From Streptomyces sp. L-9-10 (GTDB lineage Bacteria > Actinomycetota > Actinomycetes > Streptomycetales > Streptomycetaceae): 64,000 nucleotides of DNA. Below, piece by piece: positions 1 to 8,584 of this stretch (its first letter is position 1; each line of letters opens with the position of its first letter). Made by a program: the position numbers and the translations under genes. The notes beneath the pieces are model-generated. The model was given only the letters and a program-made list of their open reading frames with translations, searched no databases and was not told the DNA's origin. The stretch spans positions 62,001-126,000 of the forward strand of contig NZ_PHRF01000020.1 in NCBI RefSeq assembly GCF_004151105.1. The letters run 5' to 3'.

Positions 1-2223
1 TCCTGCGTGGACACCTTGCAGCGCGTGCTGTGGCTTGCTCCGTACCGTACGACCGCCGAGCACGGCTCACGGCGGCACGAGTGGGAGCCGGGACAGCTCT
101 CGCTCAGCGGTCCCGAGCTGTCGTGGATGGACGACTCGGAGATGTTCCTGCGCTCGGGGGCCTGTTATCCGTCGGGGATCTCGGACGTGTGGTGGGTGGA
201 CGGCACGGGACAATTCCTTGCGGACGGTCTGTTCGCGGAGACCCCGCAGTACGGCCAAGTGCACGGCGCCAAGGGCCCCTACGGAACGGTGATCAATCTC
301 CAGGGTGAGTATCAGCCGGAGCTGAGCGTCGACCGGAGGAAGATCCGTTCCAAGGACGACGACCACGTCAAGGCGGTGTTGAGCGAGGCACTGCCCACCC
401 TGTTCTCCACCGCGCTACCGCTCCTGACACCGGACTGGCTGGTCGAAGTCAGCCTCTCCTCGATCCGGTTCGCGGACGAGGTGGCCGAACGTGCCCGGAC
501 GAGTGGGGTGTCCTGGCCCATGGGCGACACCGAACGGCCGTTCGACGCTTTGGGTTTCTTCCGTCCCGACCAGACGTTGCTGCCGCTCGTCACCGGTGAC
601 TACCCGTCGGCACGCGAAACTCACGGACCTTCCTTTCTGCGCACCATCCCCGCGCCCGTACTGCGCTGGAGACTGCTCACGCTCTACCGGGCGGGTCTGG
701 GGGATCCGCTGACCGAGGCCGCGCGGATCTCGCCTCCGCTGCCGTGCGCGCGTCCGTCGGACCATCTCCTGCTGACCGTCGGCGGTCTGCACATCACGCT
801 CGACTGGGCCAGGAACTACAAGGGGTGGCTCGCCGGACCGGACAACGCTCAAAGGTCTTTTGGCTCTTCCCGGTTCGTCCTGGACTCGGGCATCTACAGC
901 ATCGAAGTAACGGCCAAGTGGCGCGACCCCGAGCAGCTGGTCACCCTCGATGACATCTTCCAACTGGTGGCAAGGACCGAACTCACCGCCGGAAACGTCG
1001 CGGAGCGTCTGGCGTCCCTCGGCTATCAGGTCGTTCCCCCGACCGGCAGCGAGGAGGTCGGGAGGACGGATCTCCCCCTGCTCCGCCCCCTGGGCTCGGT
1101 CAGGGAAGGCTGGCTGAGTCCCGGTGGTGAGCTGTCGGTCGCTCAGCTCTGTTTCAGCGCCGCGCGGGCCATGCGGTCGACACACGAAGCGGCTGACAGG
1201 CTCCGGGAACTGGGATTCGGCATCCCTGCGGGGTATCCGAACTCCGACGCCTGGACGTCGGAGGACCGCGAGGTGCTGCGGAGGCTGTGGGGACTGCACG
1301 CCGATCCGGTACCGCTCGACCGGGCCCAGGAGATCACCTACGCGCAGCTGATCAGTGTGGCGCGCGCCGCCGGGGCGACCACGCTCGCGGTCGCCGAACT
1401 GCTGGAGAACACCGGCTTCACGTTGCCCCCGCGATACGCGCCGGAGCAGACGTTCGAAGACGATGAATGGGCACTGCTCGTCTACAACGGCATCTCTCTC
1501 GACGTGGACCGCGAGGTCCCGCTCCCCCATGTGATCGGGGTGGCCTATCGCACCGCGCAGACACCGGAGGAAGTCGCCGTACGACTGCGCGCGCTCGGTT
1601 TCGACGTTCCCGAGCTCCCCGCCGGCCCGCCGCCGCTGAGCAAACAGGACGTCAACTTCCTCTATGGACGGTACGAATCGGCGTCCAGCAGGGCATGGCC
1701 CGAGCCAGGTCGCCCGATGGGGCTCCGCGCGATCGCGGAGCGAGCCACCCGCTCCACCCTGTCCATGGCGGAAACGGCCGCCAAACTGAGCGGTCTCGGG
1801 TACAGCTGCGCTCCGGATCAGTCGCTGCTCGACCGCCTCCAGGAACAGGACCACGACGCGCTCAGGTGGGGCACACCCGCCGAGGGCGAGTCGGCGACGG
1901 TCTCTCCGGTACAGCTCTACGCGGTGGCCGAACACCTGGGGCGCCCCGCGGAAGATGTCGCCCAGTCGCTCACGGACTTCGGCTACGACGTCGCCGAGAT
2001 CCCCGACACCTGGCTCCAGGAGCGGAAGGCGGAAGCCGACCTGATCGATGTCCTCTCGCGCGGAGAAGAGCCGATCGTCGACATCGAGTACACGGTCGAG
2101 CTCTCGCTTCCCACCCTCGCCACCGTGGCCATGCGCCTGGGGCTGCCCTTCCGGACGGTCGCCCTCAAGGCCACCTCCCTCGGCATGCGCCACGAGGCGG
2201 AGACCTGGTTCGCCGCCGGCTGA
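1..2223 (+). CDS. HSP90-like protein with wHTH repeats, C-terminal part
   Basis: The frame is open to the left edge, so the N-terminus and the presumed GHKL ATPase domain lie outside the window. The first 150 visible residues resemble the middle region of HSP90/HtpG-type proteins, including GEYQPELSVDR near residue 100. From about residue 310 to the end there are roughly seven diverged units of 60-65 residues. Each has a short helical pair ending in a motif like LxxLGY/LGF plus a proline-rich linker, as in the winged-HTH units seen next to HSP90-like ATPases in actinomycete proteins. That family has been linked by others to NTP-dependent conflict or signalling systems; a role here is inference. 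No partner gene is visible because the upstream side is missing. The ORF ends in TGA inside a short tandem repeat. Confidence 0.7.
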   Translation, partial: SCVDTLQRVLWLAPYRTTAEHGSRRHEWEPGQLSLSGPELSWMDDSEMFLRSGACYPSGISDVWWVDGTGQFLADGLFAETPQYGQVHGAKGPYGTVINLQGEYQPELSVDRRKIRSKDDDHVKAVLSEALPTLFSTALPLLTPDWLVEVSLSSIRFADEVAERARTSGVSWPMGDTERPFDALGFFRPDQTLLPLVTGDYPSARETHGPSFLRTIPAPVLRWRLLTLYRAGLGDPLTEAARISPPLPCARPSDHLLLTVGGLHITLDWARNYKGWLAGPDNAQRSFGSSRFVLDSGIYSIEVTAKWRDPEQLVTLDDIFQLVARTELTAGNVAERLASLGYQVVPPTGSEEVGRTDLPLLRPLGSVREGWLSPGGELSVAQLCFSAARAMRSTHEAADRLRELGFGIPAGYPNSDAWTSEDREVLRRLWGLHADPVPLDRAQEITYAQLISVARAAGATTLAVAELLENTGFTLPPRYAPEQTFEDDEWALLVYNGISLDVDREVPLPHVIGVAYRTAQTPEEVAVRLRALGFDVPELPAGPPPLSKQDVNFLYGRYESASSRAWPEPGRPMGLRAIAERATRSTLSMAETAAKLSGLGYSCAPDQSLLDRLQEQDHDALRWGTPAEGESATVSPVQLYAVAEHLGRPAEDVAQSLTDFGYDVAEIPDTWLQERKAEADLIDVLSRGEEPIVDIEYTVELSLPTLATVAMRLGLPFRTVALKATSLGMRHEAETWFAAG

Positions 2224-2266
2224 TCCCATGTGTCACAGACCGCTGATCCCGTGTGTCACAGATCAT
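2221..2266. repeat. 23-bp tandem repeat over a stop codon
   Basis: Two near-identical 23-bp copies (TGATCCCATGTGTCACAGAC... and TGATCCCGTGTGTCACAGAT...) stand head to tail, starting at the stop codon of the HSP90-like gene. Both contain TGTGTCACAG. It may be a duplicated regulatory half-site for the downstream protease or a replication-slippage product. Confidence 0.6.
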
Positions 2267-2368
2267 CGACAGCGCGAACCGATCGCACCGGTTGTCCTCT
2301 CTTGTGGGACGGACGGGGACACACCGTCCGCCGCCCGCGCCAGCGCGCCACCCGAGGAGACGCCCGCC

Positions 2369-3295
2369 ATGCCCGAGACCTCAACTTCCCTGTTCCGGAG
2401 CCTTCGTGGCCGGGTCACGGGAATCGCCGTCGCCGGTACGGCCCTCGCGCTCCTCGCCCCGGTCCCGGCGATGGCCGCGAGCGCCCAGGCCAGTGCCACC
2501 GCCGCCGACCCGGTCTCCGTTCTGAAGTACACGGCCAAGGAGCGGCGGGAGGCCCTCGCCTACTGGACGACCGCCCGCATCAAGGCCGTCGGGAAGTCCG
2601 TGGACCTCGGTCCGACCGGGCCGAAGGCCAAGCCGTACAAGGGCGCCACGCTGAAGACCGTGGGCCGGCTCTTCTTCGTCAACGCGCGGGGCGCCGACAC
2701 CTGGTGCACGGCCACCGCCGTCAAGAGCGCCAACCGCTCCGCCGTGATGACCGCCGCCCACTGCGTGCGCATGGGCTCCTCCCCCGGCAACACCAACACC
2801 TCGATGGTGTTCGTCCCCGCCTACGACAAGGGCAAGCAGCCGTACGGCGCGTTCGCGGTCCGCTCCGCCGCGACCCCGCGCACCTGGGAGAACGACTCCC
2901 TCAACGACATGTCCGCGCTGGTCGTCGACGCCGACAAGAAGGGCCGCGAGCTCACCGACGTGGTGGGCGGCCAGCCCATCTCCTTCGACCGCGCCGTCGG
3001 CGGCACGGTCACCGCCCTCGGCTACTCCGCCACCCGCCCGCAGCTCGGCGAGGAACTCCTCCGCTGTGTCGGCAAGACGAAGCGGGAGAACGGCACGCAG
3101 ATGATCCCCTGCGACCTGACCGGCGGGGCCAGCGGCGGCCCGTGGCTGGCCGACTTCGACGCCACCACCGGCAAGGGCAAGGGCGTCCTGGTCTCGGTCA
3201 ACGCCTCGCTGGACAGCCTGGAACCGACCAAGATGTACGGAGAGGTGCTGAGGTCCACGGCCAAGAAGGTGTACGACAAAGCCCAGAAGAGCTGA
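2369..3295 (+). CDS. Secreted trypsin-like serine protease
   Basis: 308 residues. The ATG at 2369 was chosen because GAGGAGA lies about 8 bases upstream and it gives a clean signal peptide: basic start, hydrophobic stretch and AMA-A cleavage site near residue 34. The catalytic triad of the chymotrypsin/trypsin clan is visible as TAAHC (His131), LNDMSAL (Asp180) and GGASGGPW (Ser255). Two cysteine pairs are possible. The enzyme should be exported and act outside the cell on unknown protein substrates. The open frame extends further upstream, but that part overlaps the previous gene and looks non-coding. It is followed by a palindrome and a strong hairpin, so it is probably a single-gene transcript. 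Confidence 0.9.
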   Translation: MPETSTSLFRSLRGRVTGIAVAGTALALLAPVPAMAASAQASATAADPVSVLKYTAKERREALAYWTTARIKAVGKSVDLGPTGPKAKPYKGATLKTVGRLFFVNARGADTWCTATAVKSANRSAVMTAAHCVRMGSSPGNTNTSMVFVPAYDKGKQPYGAFAVRSAATPRTWENDSLNDMSALVVDADKKGRELTDVVGGQPISFDRAVGGTVTALGYSATRPQLGEELLRCVGKTKRENGTQMIPCDLTGGASGGPWLADFDATTGKGKGVLVSVNASLDSLEPTKMYGEVLRSTAKKVYDKAQKS

Positions 3296-3307
3296 CAGCT
3301 GTCAGCT
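3290..3307. repeat. 18-bp perfect palindrome at protease stop
   Basis: AGCTGACAGCTGTCAGCT is a perfect palindrome that spans the protease stop codon. It could be a protein-binding site or add structure at the mRNA 3' end. Confidence 0.5.
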
Positions 3308-3326
3308 GACACAGGAGCACGGGCGG

Positions 3327-3363
3327 GCAGGCGTCACCATCATCGGTATCCGGTGACGCCTGC
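3327..3363 (+). terminator. Hairpin terminator after protease
   Basis: A perfect 12-bp stem (GCAGGCGTCACC at 3327-3338 paired with 3352-3363) with a 13-base loop sits between the convergent protease and DUF4031 genes. No U-tract follows, as is common in streptomycetes. It may serve both strands. Confidence 0.6.
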
Positions 3364-3394
3364 GACCGCGAGACGCGAGACCGCGAAATACCCG

Positions 3395-3664
3395 CTACGC
3401 CGCCGGCCGCCCCTTCGGCCGCCGCAGCCCCGCCTCCGTGATCCGGCGTACCAGCTCCTTGGAGCCGATCTCCGCCGCGCCCGCCCGCACCGCGTCCCCG
3501 TAACGCTCCGCCGGTACGTCGTAATGGTCGCGCTCGAAGGCGCGCGCCGGGCAGCCGATGGACGCGGCGAAGGCGTGCAGCTCACCGAACGAGTCGTCGC
3601 TGACCAGGTGTGACCACATCCGCCCGTGCCCCGGCCAGGTCGGCGGATCGATGTAGACCGTCAC
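3395..3664 (-). CDS. DUF4031 domain protein
   Basis: 89 residues starting at a GTG that overlaps the stop of the upstream gene by 4 bases, a sign of translational coupling. The sequence begins VTVYIDPPTWPGHGRMWSHL and carries the SDDSFGELHAFA and RDHYDVPAERY stretches typical of the short DUF4031 family. The family has no firmly assigned reaction. It is the second gene of a two-gene operon. Confidence 0.85.
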   Translation of the reverse strand: MTVYIDPPTWPGHGRMWSHLVSDDSFGELHAFAASIGCPARAFERDHYDVPAERYGDAVRAGAAEIGSKELVRRITEAGLRRPKGRPAA

Positions 3665-4131
3665 GAAGCCCCCTGCCCGCCCCGGTCCCCCCGCGAGCCC
3701 AGCGCGCCGACCGCCGCGACCACCACCCCCGCCTTCGCGCACACCCAGTGCGGGTCGGGCCCCAGCTCCGGTTCCACCTCCAGCGCGTGCGGCCCGTCCG
3801 ATCCGTGCGGTCCGCCCGGCCCGCCCGGCCCATCCGATCCGGCCTCGGCGCACACCGGGCACAGCGGCCACCGCCCGTACCGTTCCAACAACGCGTCCTG
3901 TACGTCCTGCGCCACCAGCCCGGCCACGTACGCGACGCCCTCCGGCCACTGCTCGACCCACCAGCGCCGGTGCGACACCGCGTCCTCCACCAGCGACACG
4001 ACCTCGGCACGTGCGACATCGCCCGCCGCCAGGTCGGCCAGCACCAGGGCGCGGGCGGCGTGCAGCGCCTGCTCCAGCGCATCCACATCAGGTCTCGGAT
4101 CGGGTCGCGAATCAGGTCTCGGGTCGTCCAT
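3661..4131 (-). CDS. Hypothetical protein with CxxC and HxxC residues
   Basis: 156 residues, no family recognised. The N-terminus is an Asp/Arg/Pro-rich repeat (DPRPDSRPDPRPD), then an Ala/Leu/Val-rich helical region. The middle contains CPVC near residue 92 and a later HWVC, which could form a zinc site. A Gly/Pro-rich spacer lies between the two. It is coupled to the DUF4031 gene by a 4-bp overlap, so the two products probably work together. Confidence 0.65.
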   Translation of the reverse strand: MDDPRPDSRPDPRPDVDALEQALHAARALVLADLAAGDVARAEVVSLVEDAVSHRRWWVEQWPEGVAYVAGLVAQDVQDALLERYGRWPLCPVCAEAGSDGPGGPGGPHGSDGPHALEVEPELGPDPHWVCAKAGVVVAAVGALGSRGDRGGQGAS

Positions 4132-4158
4132 TCAGCCATTGTCGGTGACTGCGGGGGG

Positions 4159-4190
4159 TTGACGACCGCCGAATTCCGAAAATATCTTTC
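4159..4190 (+). promoter_or_regulatory. Candidate promoter and operator of murR-like gene
   Basis: TTGACG at 4159-4164 fits a -35 box and TATCTT at 4184-4189 fits a -10 box, although the 19-bp spacing is long. An inverted repeat GAAA-N5-TTTC (4178-4190) overlaps the -10. A second one, GAAA-G-TTTC, sits at 4213-4221 inside the gene. The same GAAA/TTTC arms recur as a palindrome before murQ. Binding by the RpiR-type regulator is inference. Confidence 0.45.
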
Positions 4191-4194
4191 ATAA

Positions 4195-5115
4195 GTGACC
4201 CCAGACGTGAAGGAAAGTTTCAGCGGAGAGCCCCCACCCGCCCCCGCCGCCCTGGCCGCCAAGGTACGGACCCTCGCGCCGACCATGACCCGCTCCATGC
4301 AGCTCGTCGCCGAGGCCGTCGCCGGTGACCCCGCCGGCTGCGCCGCCCTCACCGTCACCGGTCTCGCCGAGCTGACCGGCACGAGCGAGGCCACCGTGGT
4401 CCGTACCGCCCGCCTCCTCGGCTACCCCGGCTACCGCGATCTGCGCCTCGCGCTCGCCGGTCTCGCCGCCCAGCAGCAGTCCGGACGCGCCCCCTCCGTC
4501 ACGGCCGACATAGCCGTCGACGACCCCATCGCGGACGTCGTCGCCAAGCTCGCCTACGACGAACAGCAGACGCTCGCCGATACCGCCGCCGGACTCGACA
4601 CCGTCCAGCTCGGCGCGGTCGTCGCCGCTGCCGCCACCGCCCGCCGTATCGACATCTACGGCGTCGGCGCCTCCTGTCTGGTCGGTATGGACCTCGCCCA
4701 GAAGCTGCTGCGCATCGGCCTGATCGCGCACGCCCACTCCGACCCGCATCTCGCCGTCACCAACGCCGTGCAGCTCCGGGCCGGCGACGTCGCCATCGCC
4801 ATCACCCACTCCGGCTCCACCGGCGATGTCATCGAGCCGCTCCGCGTCGCCTTCGACCGGGGCGCGACGACGGTCGCGATCACCGGCCGCCCCGACGCTC
4901 CCGTATCGCAGTACGCCGACCACGTACTGACCACGTCCACCGCCCGCGAGAGCGAGCTGCGCCCCGCCGCCATGTCGAGCCGTACGAGCCAGCTCCTCGT
5001 CGTCGACTGCCTGTTCATAGGCGTGGCGCAGCGTACGTACGAGACGGCCGCGCCCGCGCTCTCCGACTCGTACGAGGCCCTCGCACACCGCCACAGCCCG
5101 CGCAGCACCCGCTGA
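4195..5115 (+). CDS. MurR/RpiR family transcriptional regulator
   Basis: 306 residues. The N-terminal RpiR-type HTH is at about residues 20-95 (TGLAELTGTSEATVVRTARLLGYPGYRDLRLAL). A C-terminal SIS sugar-phosphate-binding domain (about 130-270) includes IYGVGASCLVGMDLAQKL and ITHSGSTGDVIEPL. The GTG start sits about 6 bases after a putative -10 box and has no ribosome binding site, so a leaderless mRNA is possible. The gene stands directly before murQ and a PTS permease. It is therefore most likely the sensor of MurNAc 6-phosphate or a related sugar phosphate that controls this recycling set. Confidence 0.9.
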   Translation: MTPDVKESFSGEPPPAPAALAAKVRTLAPTMTRSMQLVAEAVAGDPAGCAALTVTGLAELTGTSEATVVRTARLLGYPGYRDLRLALAGLAAQQQSGRAPSVTADIAVDDPIADVVAKLAYDEQQTLADTAAGLDTVQLGAVVAAAATARRIDIYGVGASCLVGMDLAQKLLRIGLIAHAHSDPHLAVTNAVQLRAGDVAIAITHSGSTGDVIEPLRVAFDRGATTVAITGRPDAPVSQYADHVLTTSTARESELRPAAMSSRTSQLLVVDCLFIGVAQRTYETAAPALSDSYEALAHRHSPRSTR

Positions 5116-5176
5116 TCTCTCGCGTACGTGACGGCACCCGCATCCGCACCCGCACCCGCATACCGCGTACTCAGCA

Positions 5177-5192
5177 GAAAGAGCGCTCTTTC
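5177..5192 (+). promoter_or_regulatory. Perfect 16-bp palindrome abutting murQ start
   Basis: GAAAGAGCGCTCTTTC is perfectly palindromic and ends one base before the murQ ATG, covering the ribosome-binding region. The outer GAAA/TTTC arms match those at the murR-like promoter. It could be a regulator site or an RNA hairpin that limits murQ translation. Confidence 0.55.
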
Positions 5193-6125
5193 ATGACCTC
5201 TCAGTACGGCGAACTCCGCGCGCAGCTCGAAACCCTCACCACCGAGGCGTTCCGCCCCGAGCTCGCCGAGATCGACCAGCTGCCGACCCTCGAAATCGCC
5301 CGCATCATGAACGGCGAGGACAGCACCGTCCCCACCGCCGTCGCCGCCCAGCTCCCCCGGATCGCCGCCGCCATCGACGCCACCGCCGAGCGCGCGGCCC
5401 GTGGCGGCCGGCTGATCTACGCGGGCGCCGGTACGGCGGGCCGGCTCGGCGTGCTGGACGCCAGCGAGTGCCCGCCCACCTTCAACACCGACCCGGAGGA
5501 GGTCGTCGGCCTGATCGCGGGCGGTCCCGGCGCGATGGTGACGGCCGTCGAAGGGGCCGAGGACTCCAAGGAGCTGGCAGCCGCCGATCTGACCGCCATG
5601 AAGCTCTGCGCGGAGGACACGGTCGTCGGTATCTCCGCCTCCGGCCGTACCCCGTACGCGATCGGCGCCGTCGAGCATGCCCGCAGCCTGGGCGCGCTCA
5701 CCATCGGGCTCTCCTGCAACGCGGACAGCGCGCTGGCCGAAGCCGCCGAGCACGGCATCGAGATCGTCGTCGGCCCCGAACTGCTCACCGGCTCCACCCG
5801 GCTCAAGGCCGGTACGGCACAGAAGCTCGTCCTCAACATGCTCTCGACGATCACCATGATCCGGCGCGGCAAGACGTACGGAAACCTGATGGTCGACGTC
5901 CGCGCCTCCAACGAGAAGCTGCGCGCCCGCTCCCGGCGGATCGTCTCGCTCGCCACGGGCGCGTCGGACGACGAGATCGAGGCCGCGCTCGCCGCCACCG
6001 ACGGCGAGGTCAAGAACGCCATCCTCACCATCCTCGGCGCCGTCGACGGACCCACCGCCGCGTCGCTCCTCACCGATTCCGACGGCCACTTGCGCGCCGC
6101 GCTGAAGGCCGCCCGCACCCACTGA
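5193..6125 (+). CDS. murQ: N-acetylmuramic acid 6-phosphate etherase
   Basis: 310 residues, normal MurQ length. MurQ removes the D-lactyl ether from MurNAc 6-phosphate to give GlcNAc 6-phosphate and D-lactate, a cytoplasmic step in peptidoglycan recycling. The SIS fold is visible with the diagnostic GAGTAGRLGVLDASECPPTF near residue 77 and later ISASGRTPYAIGA. A helical C-terminal region follows. It lies between the RpiR-type regulator and the EIIBC permease. Its product would feed the NagA enzyme encoded about 27 kb downstream. Confidence 0.96.
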   Translation: MTSQYGELRAQLETLTTEAFRPELAEIDQLPTLEIARIMNGEDSTVPTAVAAQLPRIAAAIDATAERAARGGRLIYAGAGTAGRLGVLDASECPPTFNTDPEEVVGLIAGGPGAMVTAVEGAEDSKELAAADLTAMKLCAEDTVVGISASGRTPYAIGAVEHARSLGALTIGLSCNADSALAEAAEHGIEIVVGPELLTGSTRLKAGTAQKLVLNMLSTITMIRRGKTYGNLMVDVRASNEKLRARSRRIVSLATGASDDEIEAALAATDGEVKNAILTILGAVDGPTAASLLTDSDGHLRAALKAARTH

Positions 6126-6138
6126 AAGACCACGCACC

Positions 6139-7707
6139 ATGGCACCAGCAGACACATCTGACAGAAACCGCGCCACGGCCGAGGCGATCCTCCCGCTCGT
6201 CGGAGGCGCCGCGAACATCGCGTCCGTCGCCCACTGCATGACCCGGCTCCGCCTCGGCCTGCACGACCGTTCCCTCGTCCAGGACGAGGCGCTCAAGGCG
6301 CTCCCTGCGGTACTGGGCGTGGTCGAGGACGAGACGTACCAGATCGTCCTGGGCCCGGGGGCCGTTGCCCGGGTGACGCCCGAGTTCGAGCGCCTGGTGG
6401 AAGCGGGACGCGCGCCTCGGGCGGCGACCCCCACCGCGGCCGGACTGGCCGAACGCGGAGCGGCCATCAAGGCGGCACGGAAAGCCAGGAACGCCACCCC
6501 GTTCAAGCTGTTCCTCCGCCGCATCGCCAACATCTTCGTCCCGCTCATCCCGGCGCTCATCGGCTGCGGCATCATCGCGGGCCTCAACGGCCTTCTCACG
6601 AACCTCCACTGGCTCCCGGCCCTCGTCCCCGCGCTCGCCGCCCTCGCGTCGGGCTTCATGTCGCTGATCGCGGTCTTCGTCGGCTACAACACGGCGAAGG
6701 AGTTCGGCGGTACGCCCATTCTGGGCGGCGCGGTCGCCGCGATCATCGTCTTCCCCGGCGTCGCCGACGTCGACGCGTTCGGCCGGCAGCTGGCCCCCGG
6801 CCAGGGCGGCGTGCTCGGCGCACTGGGCGCGGCGGTGCTCGCGGTGTACGTCGAGAAGTGGTGCAGGCGGGTGGTCCCGGAGGCACTCGACGTCCTCGTC
6901 ACCCCGACCCTGACCGTCCTCGTCTCCGGCCTGGTCACGCTGTACGGCCTGATGTACGTGGCCGGTGAGGTCTCCACGGCCATCGGCGATGCCGCGAACT
7001 GGCTGCTGGCGAACGGCGGCGCGGGCGCCGGCCTCGTCCTCGGCGGTCTCTTCCTCCCCCTGGTCATGCTGGGGCTGCACCAGGCCCTGATCCCCATCCA
7101 CACCACCCTGATCGAGCAGCAGGGCTACACCGTCCTGCTCCCCATCCTCGCCATGGCGGGCGCGGGCCAGGTCGGCGCGGCGGCGGCGGTCTACGTCCGG
7201 CTCCCCCGCAACGGCTCGATCCGCCGCACCATCAGGTCCGCCCTCCCGGCCGGTTTCCTGGGCGTCGGCGAACCGCTCATCTACGGCGTCTCCCTCCCCC
7301 TCGGCCGCCCCTTCATCACGGCCTGCGTGGGCGGTGCCTTCGGCGGCGGCTTCGTGGGCCTCTTCAACCAGCTCGGCGCGGCGGTCGGTTCGACGGCGAT
7401 CGGCCCGTCCGGCTGGGCGCTGTTCCCGCTGCTCGACGGCAACAAGGGCCTCGGCGAGATGGTCGTGGTGTACGGGGGCGGACTGCTGGTCGGCTATGCC
7501 GTGGGCTTCGTCGCCACGTACTACTTCGGCTTCACGAAGTCGATGCTGACGGACCTCAACGCACCGGCGGAGACCGCTTCGCGGACGGAGACCGCTTCAC
7601 CGGCAGAACCCTCAGCCGTGCCCTCAGCCGTGCCGGAAAGCGGCCCGGTACCCGTGCGGGCTGGTGCCGACGACCCGCTTGAACCGGTCGCGGAAGGCCG
7701 TGGGTGA
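6139..7707 (+). CDS. PTS EIIBC permease, probable MurNAc type
   Basis: 522 residues. The EIIB domain is first (residues 1-90), with the phosphorylated cysteine in VAHCMTRLR. A linker of about 30 residues leads to an EIIC domain with about ten membrane segments, including GVGEPLIYGV. There is no EIIA domain, so phosphate must come from a separate EIIA, as with the MurP/GlcNAc group. It starts 13 bases after murQ and should import and phosphorylate an amino sugar such as MurNAc. The last 84 bases overlap the convergent GlxA-type gene; the extra tail is Pro/Ala/Glu-rich. Confidence 0.9.
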   Translation: MAPADTSDRNRATAEAILPLVGGAANIASVAHCMTRLRLGLHDRSLVQDEALKALPAVLGVVEDETYQIVLGPGAVARVTPEFERLVEAGRAPRAATPTAAGLAERGAAIKAARKARNATPFKLFLRRIANIFVPLIPALIGCGIIAGLNGLLTNLHWLPALVPALAALASGFMSLIAVFVGYNTAKEFGGTPILGGAVAAIIVFPGVADVDAFGRQLAPGQGGVLGALGAAVLAVYVEKWCRRVVPEALDVLVTPTLTVLVSGLVTLYGLMYVAGEVSTAIGDAANWLLANGGAGAGLVLGGLFLPLVMLGLHQALIPIHTTLIEQQGYTVLLPILAMAGAGQVGAAAAVYVRLPRNGSIRRTIRSALPAGFLGVGEPLIYGVSLPLGRPFITACVGGAFGGGFVGLFNQLGAAVGSTAIGPSGWALFPLLDGNKGLGEMVVVYGGGLLVGYAVGFVATYYFGFTKSMLTDLNAPAETASRTETASPAEPSAVPSAVPESGPVPVRAGADDPLEPVAEGRG

Positions 7708-8574
7708 CCCGAACCCCACCTGGGTCGCGATCCGGTCGACCGGGTGCGTGGTCGCCTCCAGCAGGTACTGGGCCTGCCGGATACGGGCCCGGTGCAGCCA
7801 CTGCAACGGAGTCGTCCCCGTCTGCTCCCGGAACCGCCGGTTGAGGGTGCGCGTACTGGTCGCCGCCCGCGCGGCGATGTCCTTGAGGGTCAGCTCGCGC
7901 CCCGCGTTCTCCTCCATCCACCGCAGAAGGGGTTCCATCGTGGCCCCGGCGGGCACCGGAGGCTGCTCAAGGACGATGAACTGCGCCTGGCCGCCCTCCC
8001 GTTCCAACGGCATGACGGACAGCCGCGCCGCGTCGGCGGCGACGGCCGAGCCGTGGTCCCTGCGGATCAGGTGCAGACACAGATCGAGCGCGGCGGCGGC
8101 CCCGGCCGAGGTGAGGAGCTGGCCGTTGTCGACGTACAGCACATCCGGGTCGACAGTGACCGCCGGATGGTTCGCGGCCAGCAGCGGGGCGGCCACCCAG
8201 TGGGTGGTGGCGCGCAGCCCGTCGAGCAGCCCGGTGGCGGCGAGGATGAAGGCGCCGGTGCACACGGACGCGATACGGGTGCCGCGCGCGGCGGCGGCCC
8301 GCAGCGCGTCGAGTACGGCCGGGGGCACCGGGGCGGCCGGATCGTCCGTACCGGGCAGGATGATCGTGTCGGCCTCGGCGAGCACATCGAGACCGTACGG
8401 CGCCCGGAGCGCGAACGGCCCGGCGTTGATCTCGGCCCCGGCCGAGACCGCGCAGACCACGACCCGGTAGGCGGCGCCGCCGTCGGGAAGCCGGGTACGG
8501 GAGAAGACCTCGATCGGTGAGGACAGGTCGAAGGGGATGACCCGGTCGAGCGCCAGTACGGCCACGGTGTGCAT
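7624..8574 (-). CDS. GlxA-family AraC-type transcriptional regulator
   Basis: 316 residues. An N-terminal DJ-1/PfpI-like domain (about 1-170, with ASVCTGAFILAATGLLDG) is followed by an AraC-type double HTH (about 215-315, ending FGSPTAFRDRFKRVVGTSPHGYR). This is the layout of GlxA-type regulators, whose amidase-like domain usually lacks enzyme activity and may sense a ligand. Its 3' end overlaps the PTS gene tail in the opposite direction. A MITE-like element lies directly upstream. The target genes are unknown. Confidence 0.9.
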   Translation of the reverse strand: MHTVAVLALDRVIPFDLSSPIEVFSRTRLPDGGAAYRVVVCAVSAGAEINAGPFALRAPYGLDVLAEADTIILPGTDDPAAPVPPAVLDALRAAAARGTRIASVCTGAFILAATGLLDGLRATTHWVAAPLLAANHPAVTVDPDVLYVDNGQLLTSAGAAAALDLCLHLIRRDHGSAVAADAARLSVMPLEREGGQAQFIVLEQPPVPAGATMEPLLRWMEENAGRELTLKDIAARAATSTRTLNRRFREQTGTTPLQWLHRARIRQAQYLLEATTHPVDRIATQVGFGSPTAFRDRFKRVVGTSPHGYRAAFRHG

Positions 8575-8584
8575 GCCGACAGGC

